A stretch of DNA of 7,647 bases from Leptolinea sp. (GTDB taxonomy: Bacteria > Chloroflexota > Anaerolineae > Anaerolineales > Anaerolineaceae). This document shows positions 1 to 6,135 of this stretch, in pieces. Numbering within the stretch: position 1 is the stretch's first letter; every line of letters starts with the position of its first letter. Location of the stretch: the NCBI GenBank assembly GCA_022837205.1, contig JALHEL010000078.1, positions 1-7,647 of the forward strand, read 5' to 3'. Both the position numbers and the translations under genes were made by a program. The notes under the pieces are model-generated. The model did not search any database, had not been told where the DNA came from, and was given only the letters and a program-made list of their open reading frames with translations.

Positions 1-400
1 TCATTTATTGATAAAACTCCACAAATTATCTTATGGGTCGAAAAAACTACTTGTCTCGTCATAAAAAGTCGCTGTATTATATCTGATATCTCGTAACTAA
101 AGATCTTCCGACATTTTTGAAAAGCGACTCTCTAACCGAACCAATCTGTAAAATTTGGGTGAGATATGTTCCAAACTTCAAATATTCTCTCTTATTCCGG
201 ATACTGTTTTCGAATCGACTTTAACAGCTCAATCCGAACCGGTTTTAATCTCAAATAGAATGAACGGTTATCAATCCTTTTGAATCAAAAAAGATAAGAA
301 TTTCCTCTGTCACTTAAACCGAACGTTTCTTTTTACGGAAAATCATTAAAGATTATCTCGAAGCTACCATCCGACTCCTACAATGAAATATACGGCGACA
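1..400. other. Intergenic or decayed stretch, no gene supported
   Basis: All six frames are interrupted frequently here. The few start codons present (for example ATG at 167 on the plus strand, about 30 codons) lack convincing ribosome binding sites. A 20-codon minus-strand frame from 62 runs off the left edge but has no SD in front of it. One weak inverted repeat (AGTCGCT at 67-73, AGCGACT at 124-130) has a loop of about 50 nt and no T tract. The stretch could be non-coding or a gene decayed beyond recognition. Confidence 0.5.
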
Positions 401-610
401 TTATTTGGAAATAGTTTTTATTTTCCCGATTCTGATTCTTATCGATTGACAGATATGCTTCCATCTTCCGCGCCGATCGGTTATCCGTCCGATTTTTAGC
501 TCCTCTCGTTCTACGGGGACAAAAATCGGCAGATGATTTTTTCTTCTCTCTTCCTCTATTTCAATCTCTTTTTCCCATAGAAGAAGATAAACGGCAAAAA
601 GCGGAAACAT
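401..610 (-). CDS. Possible small protein, 69 aa, unknown function
   Basis: I do not recognise this protein. The reason to consider it is the start: GGAGGAG (complement of 615-621) sits 4 nt before an ATG, the strongest SD in the left part of the window. The product begins with a short hydrophobic stretch (residues 1-12), continues with a Glu-rich charged segment (about 13-22, ending in EEERR) and then a basic remainder. The hydrophobic stretch is too short for a confident membrane helix or signal peptide. It lies 78 nt downstream of the acetyltransferase on the same strand and could be the last gene of that unit. No terminator separates the two clearly. Random occurrence cannot be excluded at this length, so the call is tentative. 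Confidence 0.4.
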   Translation of the reverse strand: MFPLFAVYLLLWEKEIEIEEERRKNHLPIFVPVEREELKIGRITDRRGRWKHICQSIRIRIGKIKTISK

Positions 611-688
611 AGAACTCCTCCGATAACTTACAGAATGTGCTTCATCGGCTCATGAATGGCGAAATCATCATCATTCAGCCTCATCATT

Positions 689-1288
689 TCAATCATCCAA
701 TGAGATTTCGCGTCCTTTTCCGTAGTACTTCATATCATTTTCATCGATCGTCCGGAGTACCTTACAAGGATTCCCGACCGCTACGGAATTGGACGGAATA
801 TCCTTTGTCACAACACTCCCCGCGCCGATTACACTGTTTTCTCCGATCGTAACGCCCGGGCAAATGATCGTTCCCGCCCCGATCCAACAGTTATCTTCAA
901 TCGTTACGGGATCGGCATACATGTATTCGCGAAAATTCGGATTAATGGGATGGCTGACTGTTGCGACAATGACCGCCGGTCCAAACATGACATGATTCCC
1001 GATTGTGATCTTTCCGTCATCCACAAAATTACAATTGAAGTTGATATAGCAGCCTTCACCGATTTCGATATTTTTTCCGTAACAAAAATAAATCGGCGGC
1101 TCGATCCAAACATCGGCTTTCCCGCTGAAGATCTCTTTGATGAGACGAAACCTCGTTTCCAAATCATCCGGACCGGTTGCATTGAGTGCAATCATTTTTC
1201 TTTTGGCATTTTCTCGATCTTCGGGCAATCCTTCACAATTATCCGAAAACAACTTTCCCGAATTTATTCTTTCCCTCATCGTCGTCAT
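689..1288 (-). CDS. Sugar O-acetyltransferase, LacA/Maa (left-handed beta-helix) family
   Basis: The predicted product is a cytoplasmic acetyl-CoA-dependent O-acetyltransferase of the maltose/galactoside acetyltransferase family, active as a trimer in known members. Residues about 1-55 match the short helical N-terminal domain of the family (ERINSGKLF ... NATGPDD). The rest is hexapeptide-repeat sequence (for example IGEGCYIN, ITIGNHVMFGP, VTIEDNCWIGAGTIICPG, SVIGAGSVVTKDIP). The ending SNSVAVGNPCKVLR is the family's usual C-terminal block. His113, in ATVSHPINP, corresponds to the catalytic His of E. coli LacA. At 199 residues the length is normal. ATG at 1288 is chosen over an upstream GTG at 1297 because AAGGAG at 1297-1302 is 8 nt from the ATG and overlaps the GTG. 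It lies 68 nt downstream of the MATE gene on the same strand, probably in one operon. The true acceptor sugar is unknown. Confidence 0.9.
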   Translation of the reverse strand: MTTMRERINSGKLFSDNCEGLPEDRENAKRKMIALNATGPDDLETRFRLIKEIFSGKADVWIEPPIYFCYGKNIEIGEGCYINFNCNFVDDGKITIGNHVMFGPAVIVATVSHPINPNFREYMYADPVTIEDNCWIGAGTIICPGVTIGENSVIGAGSVVTKDIPSNSVAVGNPCKVLRTIDENDMKYYGKGREISLDD

Positions 1289-1296
1289 TTTTCTCA

Positions 1297-1302
1297 CTCC
1301 TT
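1297..1302 (-). promoter_or_regulatory. Ribosome binding site that decides the acetyltransferase start
   Basis: The complement of 1297-1302 reads AAGGAG. It is 8 nt before ATG 1288 and shares its last base with the in-frame GTG at 1297, which rules out that GTG as the initiation codon. Confidence 0.75.
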
Positions 1303-1356
1303 GTCACTAAATTTTTTATTACCGGTTTGCAAAAACAGCCTCTCGTCATTACTCTT

Positions 1357-2742
1357 CTATCCCACAGGTTCAGGATCACGGGTAATATTTTTCACCCATT
1401 TATATTTTCGGAACCGAATGATCGATACCGGCAACTTGATTACCTCATCTAAGCTGATAATTGCATATAACAGAACCGGACGAATATGCCAAACAAAAGC
1501 GCCCAAATAACTTAAAGGTAAAACGATCCCCCACATCACGATCGTATCAGTCCAAAAACCGAATTCGGGATCTCCGCCGGCCGGAAAGATGCCACCGATG
1601 TTCGTCGAGTTGATTGATTTTCCGACACAGTAATAGGCGCTGATGATCAACATCCCATTGAGATAGTCGGCGGCGGTATTGTTCAGATTTACAAGATGTA
1701 AAATCAGCGGTTTTGATATCAGGATTGTTATTCCGGCCACCACCCCAAAGAAAAGTGCGTAGATATTCAGCCTTTCCCCGGCTTTTCTTGCCGAAGACAA
1801 GTCATCCTTGCCTAAATATTTTCCGATCAGAACAGCTCCTCCGCCGGCGATTCCGCTGCATAAAACAGTCGCAAGATTTCTGACAGCGGATGTGATTGAA
1901 TTTGCCGCAACCATATCGGAGTCGACATGACCGATAATCGTCGTCGTAATTGTCAATGCACCGCCCCAGACCAAATAATTTGCTTGGACCGGTAAAGTGT
2001 ACTTGATAAAATCCTTTAATAGAGTTTTTTCGATCGTACTTGGTCTTGGTAAGTGAATCCGGATATCGTTATTTCTTTTTGAATGAAGCAAGCACAGCCC
2101 AAGCTCGACAAATCGCGCGAAAACCGTTGAGATTCCGACACCGATGATCGCTTTTTCGGGTTGGTGCGGGAATAGTACCAAAACGGTTAAAGCATCAAAG
2201 GCAATCGTAAGTATCAGAGCAAACGAACTGATCGCCGCGCTGATACCTACCTTTTCCATGCTCTTGATTGCGCTCAGGTACATTTGAGACAAGCCCATGG
2301 CAAGATATGAAACAGAAGCCGTGCGTAAAAATATGGCTCCGTAGTGAATTAATTCGCTGTCGTTCGTAAACATACTCATCAGCATTTCGGGAATCGATAC
2401 TGACAAAAGAAAGAACAAAATCGAAATGCTTTCAGAAAAAATAAGTGCAATATTAAGGATATTCCCAATGGTTCCGATATCCTTTTTCCCCCAGTACTGA
2501 GCGGTTTGAATACCGACTCCGGTTGAAAACCCATAATAAAATAAAGTTAATACAAAAGTTATTTGTCCGGCCAATGAAACGGCTGCCATCGCTGATTGAT
2601 TGATCATCCCCAAAATGATTACGTCGGCTGAGATCACCGCTGCGGATATTAGATTTTGCAAGGCGATCGGCAAGACCAAAGTAAAAAGGTCTCTGTTGAA
2701 TTTATGATCGAATTCGTTCTCGCTTCTTAATTCCGTAATCAT
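1357..2742 (-). CDS. MATE family multidrug/metabolite efflux transporter, 461 aa
   Basis: This is an integral membrane antiporter of the MATE superfamily (NorM/DinF type), expected to export cationic or drug-like compounds using a Na+ or H+ gradient. It has about 12 hydrophobic segments in two pseudo-symmetric halves. The first starts around residues 18-45 (LFTLVLPIALQN...) and the second around 245-270. The paired family signatures after the second helix of each half are visible: AQYWGKKD (81-88) and IGKYLGKDD (306-314). The conserved PAGGDPEFGFWTD segment is at about 387-399. Length is typical. The start is supported by AAAGG (complement of 2749-2753) 6 nt before ATG 2742. It is divergent from an AraC-type regulator and followed by the acetyltransferase, which suggests a regulated export or modification unit. 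The substrate cannot be read from the sequence. Confidence 0.93.
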   Translation of the reverse strand: MITELRSENEFDHKFNRDLFTLVLPIALQNLISAAVISADVIILGMINQSAMAAVSLAGQITFVLTLFYYGFSTGVGIQTAQYWGKKDIGTIGNILNIALIFSESISILFFLLSVSIPEMLMSMFTNDSELIHYGAIFLRTASVSYLAMGLSQMYLSAIKSMEKVGISAAISSFALILTIAFDALTVLVLFPHQPEKAIIGVGISTVFARFVELGLCLLHSKRNNDIRIHLPRPSTIEKTLLKDFIKYTLPVQANYLVWGGALTITTTIIGHVDSDMVAANSITSAVRNLATVLCSGIAGGGAVLIGKYLGKDDLSSARKAGERLNIYALFFGVVAGITILISKPLILHLVNLNNTAADYLNGMLIISAYYCVGKSINSTNIGGIFPAGGDPEFGFWTDTIVMWGIVLPLSYLGAFVWHIRPVLLYAIISLDEVIKLPVSIIRFRKYKWVKNITRDPEPVG

Positions 2743-2767
2743 CGTTTGCCTTTTTGGAATGATGAAC

Positions 2768-2838
2768 CTATCAAAATTGTATTAGATTCACTGCTTAATA
2801 TCTCCCAAAATAGGATAGAATTCTATCAAAATCGTATT
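2768..2838. repeat. 16-bp direct repeat pair, candidate AraC-type operator half-sites
   Basis: CTATCAAAATTGTATT at 2768-2783 and CTATCAAAATCGTATT at 2823-2838 differ at one base and start 55 bp apart, close to five helical turns. The second copy overlaps the putative minus-strand promoter. AraC-family regulators commonly bind directly repeated sites of about this size, so these are the best operator candidates for the adjacent regulator. The link is inferred. Confidence 0.55.
2814..2827. promoter_or_regulatory. 14-bp perfect palindrome
   Basis: GATAGAATTCTATC is a perfect inverted repeat with no spacer. It overlaps the second copy of the direct repeat and the presumed core promoters. It could be part of an operator or a fortuitous AT-rich palindrome. 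Confidence 0.35.
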
Positions 2839-2859
2839 CAAACAGATATAAAGGAAGCC

Positions 2860-3780
2860 ATGAACAAAGGATTAGAAGTCTTTTCTGATTCATCGGAACG
2901 ATTAAATTACAATTTTCCGGATTTTCCTTTATACGTGCGAAAAGGAACTTTACATCAATTCTTGCGTTTTGCCGCCGAATGTCATTGGCATCCGGATCTT
3001 GAATTTATCTCGGTACTTGAAGGGTTTATGGAGTATTTCATCGATGGGCAAATTGTGCGAATAAATTCCGGAAGCGGAATCTTTGTCAACAGCAAGCGTC
3101 TGCATTATGGCTTTTCAGCGGATCAAACAGATTGTTCCTATATCGTGGTTGCGGTTCATCCTTCTTTATTGGGAGAAAATACCTATCCCGGGAAAGCCTA
3201 TTTGAAAGAAAAGTTCGGACCGCTTGCCGAGGATTACCTGATTTTAGATAGCACAGTTTCTTGGCAGGTGGAAATCCTTCGGTCAATGTCTGAGTTATTT
3301 GACGAGGTAAACCAGAATTCACCGAATATGCTGCGGCTGCTTTCCGAAGCGGTTTCCATATGCGCATCGGTCGGAGATCATATTAAAAAGAACTCGAGCC
3401 AACATCCCGATGATCAAAGTTGGATGATCTTTTGGAAAATGGTTGATTTTATTCATCACAATTATGATAACAAAATCTCACTGAAAAATATTTCGGAAGT
3501 CGGCTCTGTCAGCAAGAGCCAATGCTGCAAACTGTTCAATAAGTATGTCGGGCAACCTCCCAACATCTATCTGAATGCATACCGCATTCTGAAAAGTTGT
3601 GAAATGCTTCAAGAGACAAATCGATCGATTTGCGAAATCGCTCTCGCTTGCGGATTTCAAACCGCAAGCTATTTTTCATATGTTTTTCGAATAACAAAAG
3701 GAGAAAACCCTCAAGAATATCGCAGAAGAGTTAAAAATGAATCGAAGCATGAAACAGAACTGTCCGGCATGGATCGGTAG
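2860..3780 (+). CDS. AraC family transcriptional regulator with N-terminal cupin domain
   Basis: This is a one-component cytoplasmic regulator. Residues about 25-105 form a cupin-like ligand domain, with the metal/ligand-type cluster HWHPDLEF at 42-49 and SGSGIFVNSKRLHYG closing the barrel. Residues about 193-290 form the AraC-type double helix-turn-helix. The first helix-turn-helix runs from ISLKNISEVGSVSKS, and the second contains ICEIALACGFQTASYFSYVF followed by GENPQEYRR, close to the family signature. The 306-residue length is normal for the cupin-AraC subgroup. ATG 2860 has AAGGAAG at 2851-2857. The frame is open back to a TTG at 2746, but that start would lie on the MATE ribosome site and has no SD. 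The protein probably controls the divergent MATE gene and perhaps its own. The ligand is unknown. Confidence 0.9.
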   Translation: MNKGLEVFSDSSERLNYNFPDFPLYVRKGTLHQFLRFAAECHWHPDLEFISVLEGFMEYFIDGQIVRINSGSGIFVNSKRLHYGFSADQTDCSYIVVAVHPSLLGENTYPGKAYLKEKFGPLAEDYLILDSTVSWQVEILRSMSELFDEVNQNSPNMLRLLSEAVSICASVGDHIKKNSSQHPDDQSWMIFWKMVDFIHHNYDNKISLKNISEVGSVSKSQCCKLFNKYVGQPPNIYLNAYRILKSCEMLQETNRSICEIALACGFQTASYFSYVFRITKGENPQEYRRRVKNESKHETELSGMDR

Positions 3781-4110
3781 GTTGAAATCGTTCTGTACGA
3801 ATTCTTGTTATTCTGGGTTTTCAGAAACGTCACTCTCAAGCTTTATTGAAAATCAATTGCGTTTGCTTTGAGGAATTTATGAAATCCTATTATATTTTAT
3901 GTATATTTTTCTTACATAAGTTATCATTATATTTATTGTTTTTATTACTTATTAATTTTAATAATTTGCTAGTTATAGGAATATTCTAATGTTTAGCGAT
4001 TTCAAATGAGTAAATTTCAAAAAATGTTCAAATTAATTGAATACTTACAAACAAAATTTAACTAAATATAAACAAATCAAAAGACATAATATAAACAGAA
4101 TGGGGAAAAT
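3781..4110. other. Very AT-rich intergenic region
   Basis: Composition drops sharply after the regulator gene: the line 3901-3960 has 7 G/C in 60 and 4021-4080 has 9 in 60. It contains a possible 36-codon peptide (3879-3989). The promoter of the following gene probably lies here, but so many boxes fit in A/T-rich sequence (for example CATAAT at 4085-4090) that I cannot choose one. A TTCTG/CAGAA hairpin near 3812-3827 is too weak to call as a terminator. Confidence 0.55.
3879..3989 (+). CDS. Possible 36-aa hydrophobic peptide
   Basis: ATG 3879 is preceded by GAGGA (3870-3874) with a 4-nt spacer and the frame closes with TAA at 3987-3989. The product is MKSYYILC then an almost unbroken run of Leu, Ile, Phe and Tyr to about residue 24, and ends NNLLVIGIF. 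It would be a single membrane-spanning peptide with a Lys near the N-terminus. Its size and character resemble small membrane peptides, including toxins of type I systems, but any T-rich stretch yields hydrophobic codons. The SD is the only independent support. It ends 121 nt before the HEPN-like gene. I did not identify an antisense RNA or partner. Confidence 0.28.
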   Translation: MKSYYILCIFFLHKLSLYLLFLLLINFNNLLVIGIF

Positions 4111-5415
4111 ATGACAAACGAAAATGCAATAATTATTCAAGAAAGCATTGAAAAAGAGATTCAAAAAATCAAACGGAGTAATGCATTCAAAAATTGGATA
4201 AAAACAAAACGGTTAAGAAAGGGGGATATGATATTAATTAATAATTCTTTCCTGATTCGTGACCAGTTACTTACAACTAAAAGTCCTTATTATCTTTGTA
4301 TCATCGTCGATCAAGACGATGATTTACCAATATCAAGTCATCTTGCAGTTACCGATCAATCTTCCAAAATTATTAATGATGATTTTAAATATTATCACAA
4401 TAAATCTAATGAACTTCCGACCATTCAACCTCTCAATGGATTTATTCAAGAACAATTAGAATCGCTTGGTCAAATAATTTTTATTCTAATCGGAAAAATT
4501 GGTGAAACCGAAAAATTTTCTGAAAAAATCGATTTATATAAAAGCTCTGATTTAGAAAACATTCCTATTCAAGAGATACAGATTGATCCATCTCTGCCTG
4601 AAGATGTTCCTTTCATTAATAGTCCACCTCTTATCAAATATCGAACTTTACCCAAAAAGACAGATTTGTTGAAGGAAATACAGAAAAATGATGTTTCTAC
4701 TACTGATATATATGATAGTGCGATAGAAAAAGCTTATGATAGGTTGAAGAAAAATTATTATGAAACTTTACAGATTCCGAAGTCAGGCGAAACATTTAAA
4801 TGTGGTTTTTTGGATAATATGGCGAAAAGTTTAATAAATCTAGTATCTGATTATAAATCGTCTCTAAAAAATTATGAATCAGATAATACGAACCGAAAAG
4901 AATATTATAATGTTCTTCGAATTGCTTATGATTTCGAGAGCGATGCAAACAAAATAATACGATTGTTGATAACTGTTTGTGACTTAAAACCTATTATATT
5001 CTGGATGACACTTTCTTCTTATATCGGTCTTTGCGAGAAATTAAAATGCTTATCAGTGCCAAAATGGCAAAATAAAGCCTCATTGAAGAATTATAGTGTA
5101 ATAATCCACCAAGCCAGAAATAGTGAATTTCATAGTGCACTTTCCTTTAATCATCCCATTAATGTGGATCTAGACGCAATTAATATTAAATCTAAGAAAC
5201 TACGTTTATTTTCCGAGTATAGATTAAAAATTGAAAACAATTTTGAATTTGAGGATAAGCAGTTAATAGAAATGCTTATGGAATTCACTTGTTCTGAAGA
5301 AAAAGAGGTAGATCAAGACTTCTGGAAACGAAATCTTAGAGTAATGGGAGCTGCAATAAATTTTATTACGAAAGTATCAAAAGCGATCAAAATTCTCAAT
5401 TCATTATCGATATAA
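4111..5415 (+). CDS. Orphan 434-aa protein with a candidate C-terminal HEPN domain
   Basis: I do not recognise a named family. There is no signal peptide and no membrane helix, so it is probably cytoplasmic. Residues 1-170 look mixed alpha/beta (a charged helix 10-35, then strands such as GDMILINNSFLIRD and YYLCIIVDQDD). Residues about 200-434 are mostly helical and include ARNSEFH, with R336, N337 and H341. This fits the R-N-x-x-x-H motif of HEPN ribonuclease/toxin domains, with a helical segment (DLKPIIFWMTLSSYIGLCEKL, split as 291-300 and 301-311) before it. Later conserved-looking blocks are LRLFSEY (365-371), EDKQLIEMLMEFT (381-393) and FWKRNLRVMGAA (404-415). The start has only GGGGA at 4102-4106 ahead of it. 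Codons favour A/T in third position and the gene sits in an AT-rich patch, which suggests horizontal acquisition. A role in phage defence or RNA cleavage is inference. Confidence 0.8.
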   Translation: MTNENAIIIQESIEKEIQKIKRSNAFKNWIKTKRLRKGDMILINNSFLIRDQLLTTKSPYYLCIIVDQDDDLPISSHLAVTDQSSKIINDDFKYYHNKSNELPTIQPLNGFIQEQLESLGQIIFILIGKIGETEKFSEKIDLYKSSDLENIPIQEIQIDPSLPEDVPFINSPPLIKYRTLPKKTDLLKEIQKNDVSTTDIYDSAIEKAYDRLKKNYYETLQIPKSGETFKCGFLDNMAKSLINLVSDYKSSLKNYESDNTNRKEYYNVLRIAYDFESDANKIIRLLITVCDLKPIIFWMTLSSYIGLCEKLKCLSVPKWQNKASLKNYSVIIHQARNSEFHSALSFNHPINVDLDAINIKSKKLRLFSEYRLKIENNFEFEDKQLIEMLMEFTCSEEKEVDQDFWKRNLRVMGAAINFITKVSKAIKILNSLSI

Positions 5416-5746
5416 ACGTGGAGAAATAGATCAAGATTTACTTTGTCATAATATATTGTTCTTATCTATTCATTCTCATTCCATATTTCCCCACTGGCAA
5501 TCGGTCGCTGAAAGAGTGACATCTTCCCAAATACAAGTAACTCAAACCAGCCCTTCGCTCCTCCCAAAATCAACAGGCTATGCGCATTTTTCTGAACTTG
5601 CGCTTGATCGAATCTCGAACGTTCGTTCTTTTTTCAAAAAAAAGATTATGTATTTGACCGGCGGGAAATTTCATATTCATAAATCAACAGAGACCGCCTC
5701 AAAAAAAAGAAAGCGGTCTCTGTTAGAAAAGCGAAAATCTTGAAAT
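5416..5746. other. Intergenic region, no supported gene; hairpin at its right end
   Basis: Composition changes from AT-rich (to about 5470) to more mixed sequence. About 5466-5640 is open in a plus frame and also in a minus frame (closing at TAG, complement of 5466-5468), with neither preceded by a usable SD. A 10-bp palindrome CGAACGTTCG lies near 5616-5625, followed by a T6/A8 snap-back at 5627-5645. It may be a remnant of a repeat or gene. The right end is the hairpin at 5686-5724. Confidence 0.45.
5686..5724 (-). terminator. Terminator-like hairpin downstream of the small membrane protein gene
   Basis: AACAGAGACCGC (5686-5697) and GCGGTCTCTGTT (5713-5724) form a perfect 12-bp stem around a 15-nt A-rich loop. 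On the minus strand it begins 22 nt after the stop codon of the four-helix membrane protein. The following sequence (GATTTATG...) is only mildly T-rich, so it is not a textbook intrinsic terminator. It may act as a 3'-end stabiliser or as a two-way barrier to the plus-strand gene. Confidence 0.55.
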
Positions 5747-6070
5747 TTACTTCCGTGCGCCCAATATCAAAACGATCAAACCGACAACCGCTACAGCCGC
5801 AGAATGCCAAGTCGGAGCACTGAAAGTACTAACCTTCATAAATAATCCCAACAAACCCATAACAACCAATACCACTCCGACAATCACGGTCGTTATTCCC
5901 ACCGCTTTTTCATTTTTCAGAGCGATAAATACAGCGACAACTCCTAAAACAAGTTTGGCGATGGCATGCCACATCGGTTCCGATCCCATACTCATGCCGG
6001 GAAGTAATGCCAAAACACCCATTGCAATGACGAGTAAACCGACAATCAATAATACTGTTTTCTTATTCAT
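5747..6070 (-). CDS. Small four-helix membrane protein with internal duplication, 107 aa
   Basis: The function is unknown. Four hydrophobic helices are visible, at about residues 5-23, 36-51, 58-77 and 88-104. The protein is two similar halves: S-x-x-S-x-P-x-W-H occurs at 27-35 (SMGSEPMWH) and again at 81-89 (STFSAPTWH), 54 residues apart, each between a helix pair. This points to an ancestral two-helix repeat. It recalls small multi-helix families such as DUF4383 or SPW-repeat proteins only in general style, and I cannot assign it. The start is secure: AGGAG (complement of 6077-6081) is 6 nt before ATG 6070. A strong promoter lies at 6124-6152 on the minus strand. The gene is divergent from the CarH-like regulator and its promoter is overlaid by the presumed operator, so B12/light control is likely. 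Confidence 0.8.
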   Translation of the reverse strand: MNKKTVLLIVGLLVIAMGVLALLPGMSMGSEPMWHAIAKLVLGVVAVFIALKNEKAVGITTVIVGVVLVVMGLLGLFMKVSTFSAPTWHSAAVAVVGLIVLILGARK

Positions 6071-6095
6071 GGCTATCTCCTTTTTATAAATTCCC

Positions 6096-6125
6096 TTGAC
6101 TTTAGTTAGACTTTACATGTACAAT
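6096..6125 (+). promoter_or_regulatory. Promoter for the CarH-like regulator gene
   Basis: TTGACT (6096-6101), an 18-nt spacer and TACAAT (6120-6125) match sigma-70-type boxes at 5 of 6 each. Transcription would start near 6132, leaving a leader of about 70 nt before TTG 6202. Both boxes lie inside the 11-bp repeat array, so the gene is probably autoregulated. Confidence 0.65.
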
Positions 6126-6135
6126 TATTATACAT
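6096..6135. repeat. Four tandem 11-bp-phased direct repeats, candidate CarH-type operator
   Basis: TTGACTT (6096-6102), TAGACTT (6107-6113), TGTACAA (6118-6124) and TATACAT (6129-6135) start exactly 11 bp apart and share T-N-(G/T)-A-C-(A/T)-(A/T). A degenerate fifth copy, TATAAAT, is in phase at 6085-6091. A known CarH operator (Thermus) is built of 11-bp tandem direct repeats bound head-to-tail by the tetramer. An alternative reading is the imperfect 19-bp dyad at 6117-6135 (ATGTACAAT, T, ATTATACAT). Confidence 0.6.

Larger units (their letters stand above)
2743..2859. promoter_or_regulatory. Divergent control region between the MATE gene and the AraC-type regulator
   Basis: These 117 bp hold the MATE ribosome site (2749-2753), two copies of a 16-bp direct repeat and a 14-bp palindrome. 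A possible minus-strand promoter is TTGAAT (2841-2836), 18 nt, TATCCT (2817-2812). A possible plus-strand promoter is TTCACT (2787-2792), 18 nt, TAGGAT (2811-2816). Both promoter matches are only moderate (about 4 of 6 per box). Placing control elements here requires the regulator to start at 2860 and not further upstream. Confidence 0.5.

Noticed and set aside
1..62. Minus-strand frame from ATG at 62 running off the left edge
   Set aside because: Only about 20 codons are visible and no SD precedes the ATG, so there is nothing to support a gene.
611..688. Hairpin TGAATG/CATTCA with flanking GGC/GCC between the acetyltransferase and the 69-codon frame
   Set aside because: The stem is short with a 3-nt bulge and no T tract on the minus strand, so I did not call a terminator.
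637..995. Plus-strand frames at 637-852 and 789-995, and minus-strand frame 904-1191
   Set aside because: These are other-frame readings of the acetyltransferase gene with no ribosome sites or recognisable products.
950..1510. Long plus-strand frame of 186 codons
   Set aside because: It lies opposite the acetyltransferase and the end of the MATE gene, both of which have clear family motifs. There is no SD and no recognisable protein.
2746..2859. Upstream TTG start at 2746 giving the AraC regulator 38 more residues
   Set aside because: No SD precedes it, it sits on the MATE ribosome site, the added residues do not look like family sequence, and the stretch holds the operator-like repeats. 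ATG 2860 has an SD.
3805..3835. Short hairpin TTCTG/CAGAA after the AraC gene
   Set aside because: The stem is only 5 bp with no following T run, too weak for an intrinsic terminator.
4259..4459. Plus-strand frame of 66 codons inside the HEPN-like gene
   Set aside because: It is a shifted reading of the 434-codon frame with no SD; AT-rich sequence yields such frames easily.
5456..5743. Plus-strand frame of 95 codons starting at TTG
   Set aside because: No SD, an atypical Ser/Lys-rich product, and its last part is the hairpin stem and A-rich loop at 5686-5724.
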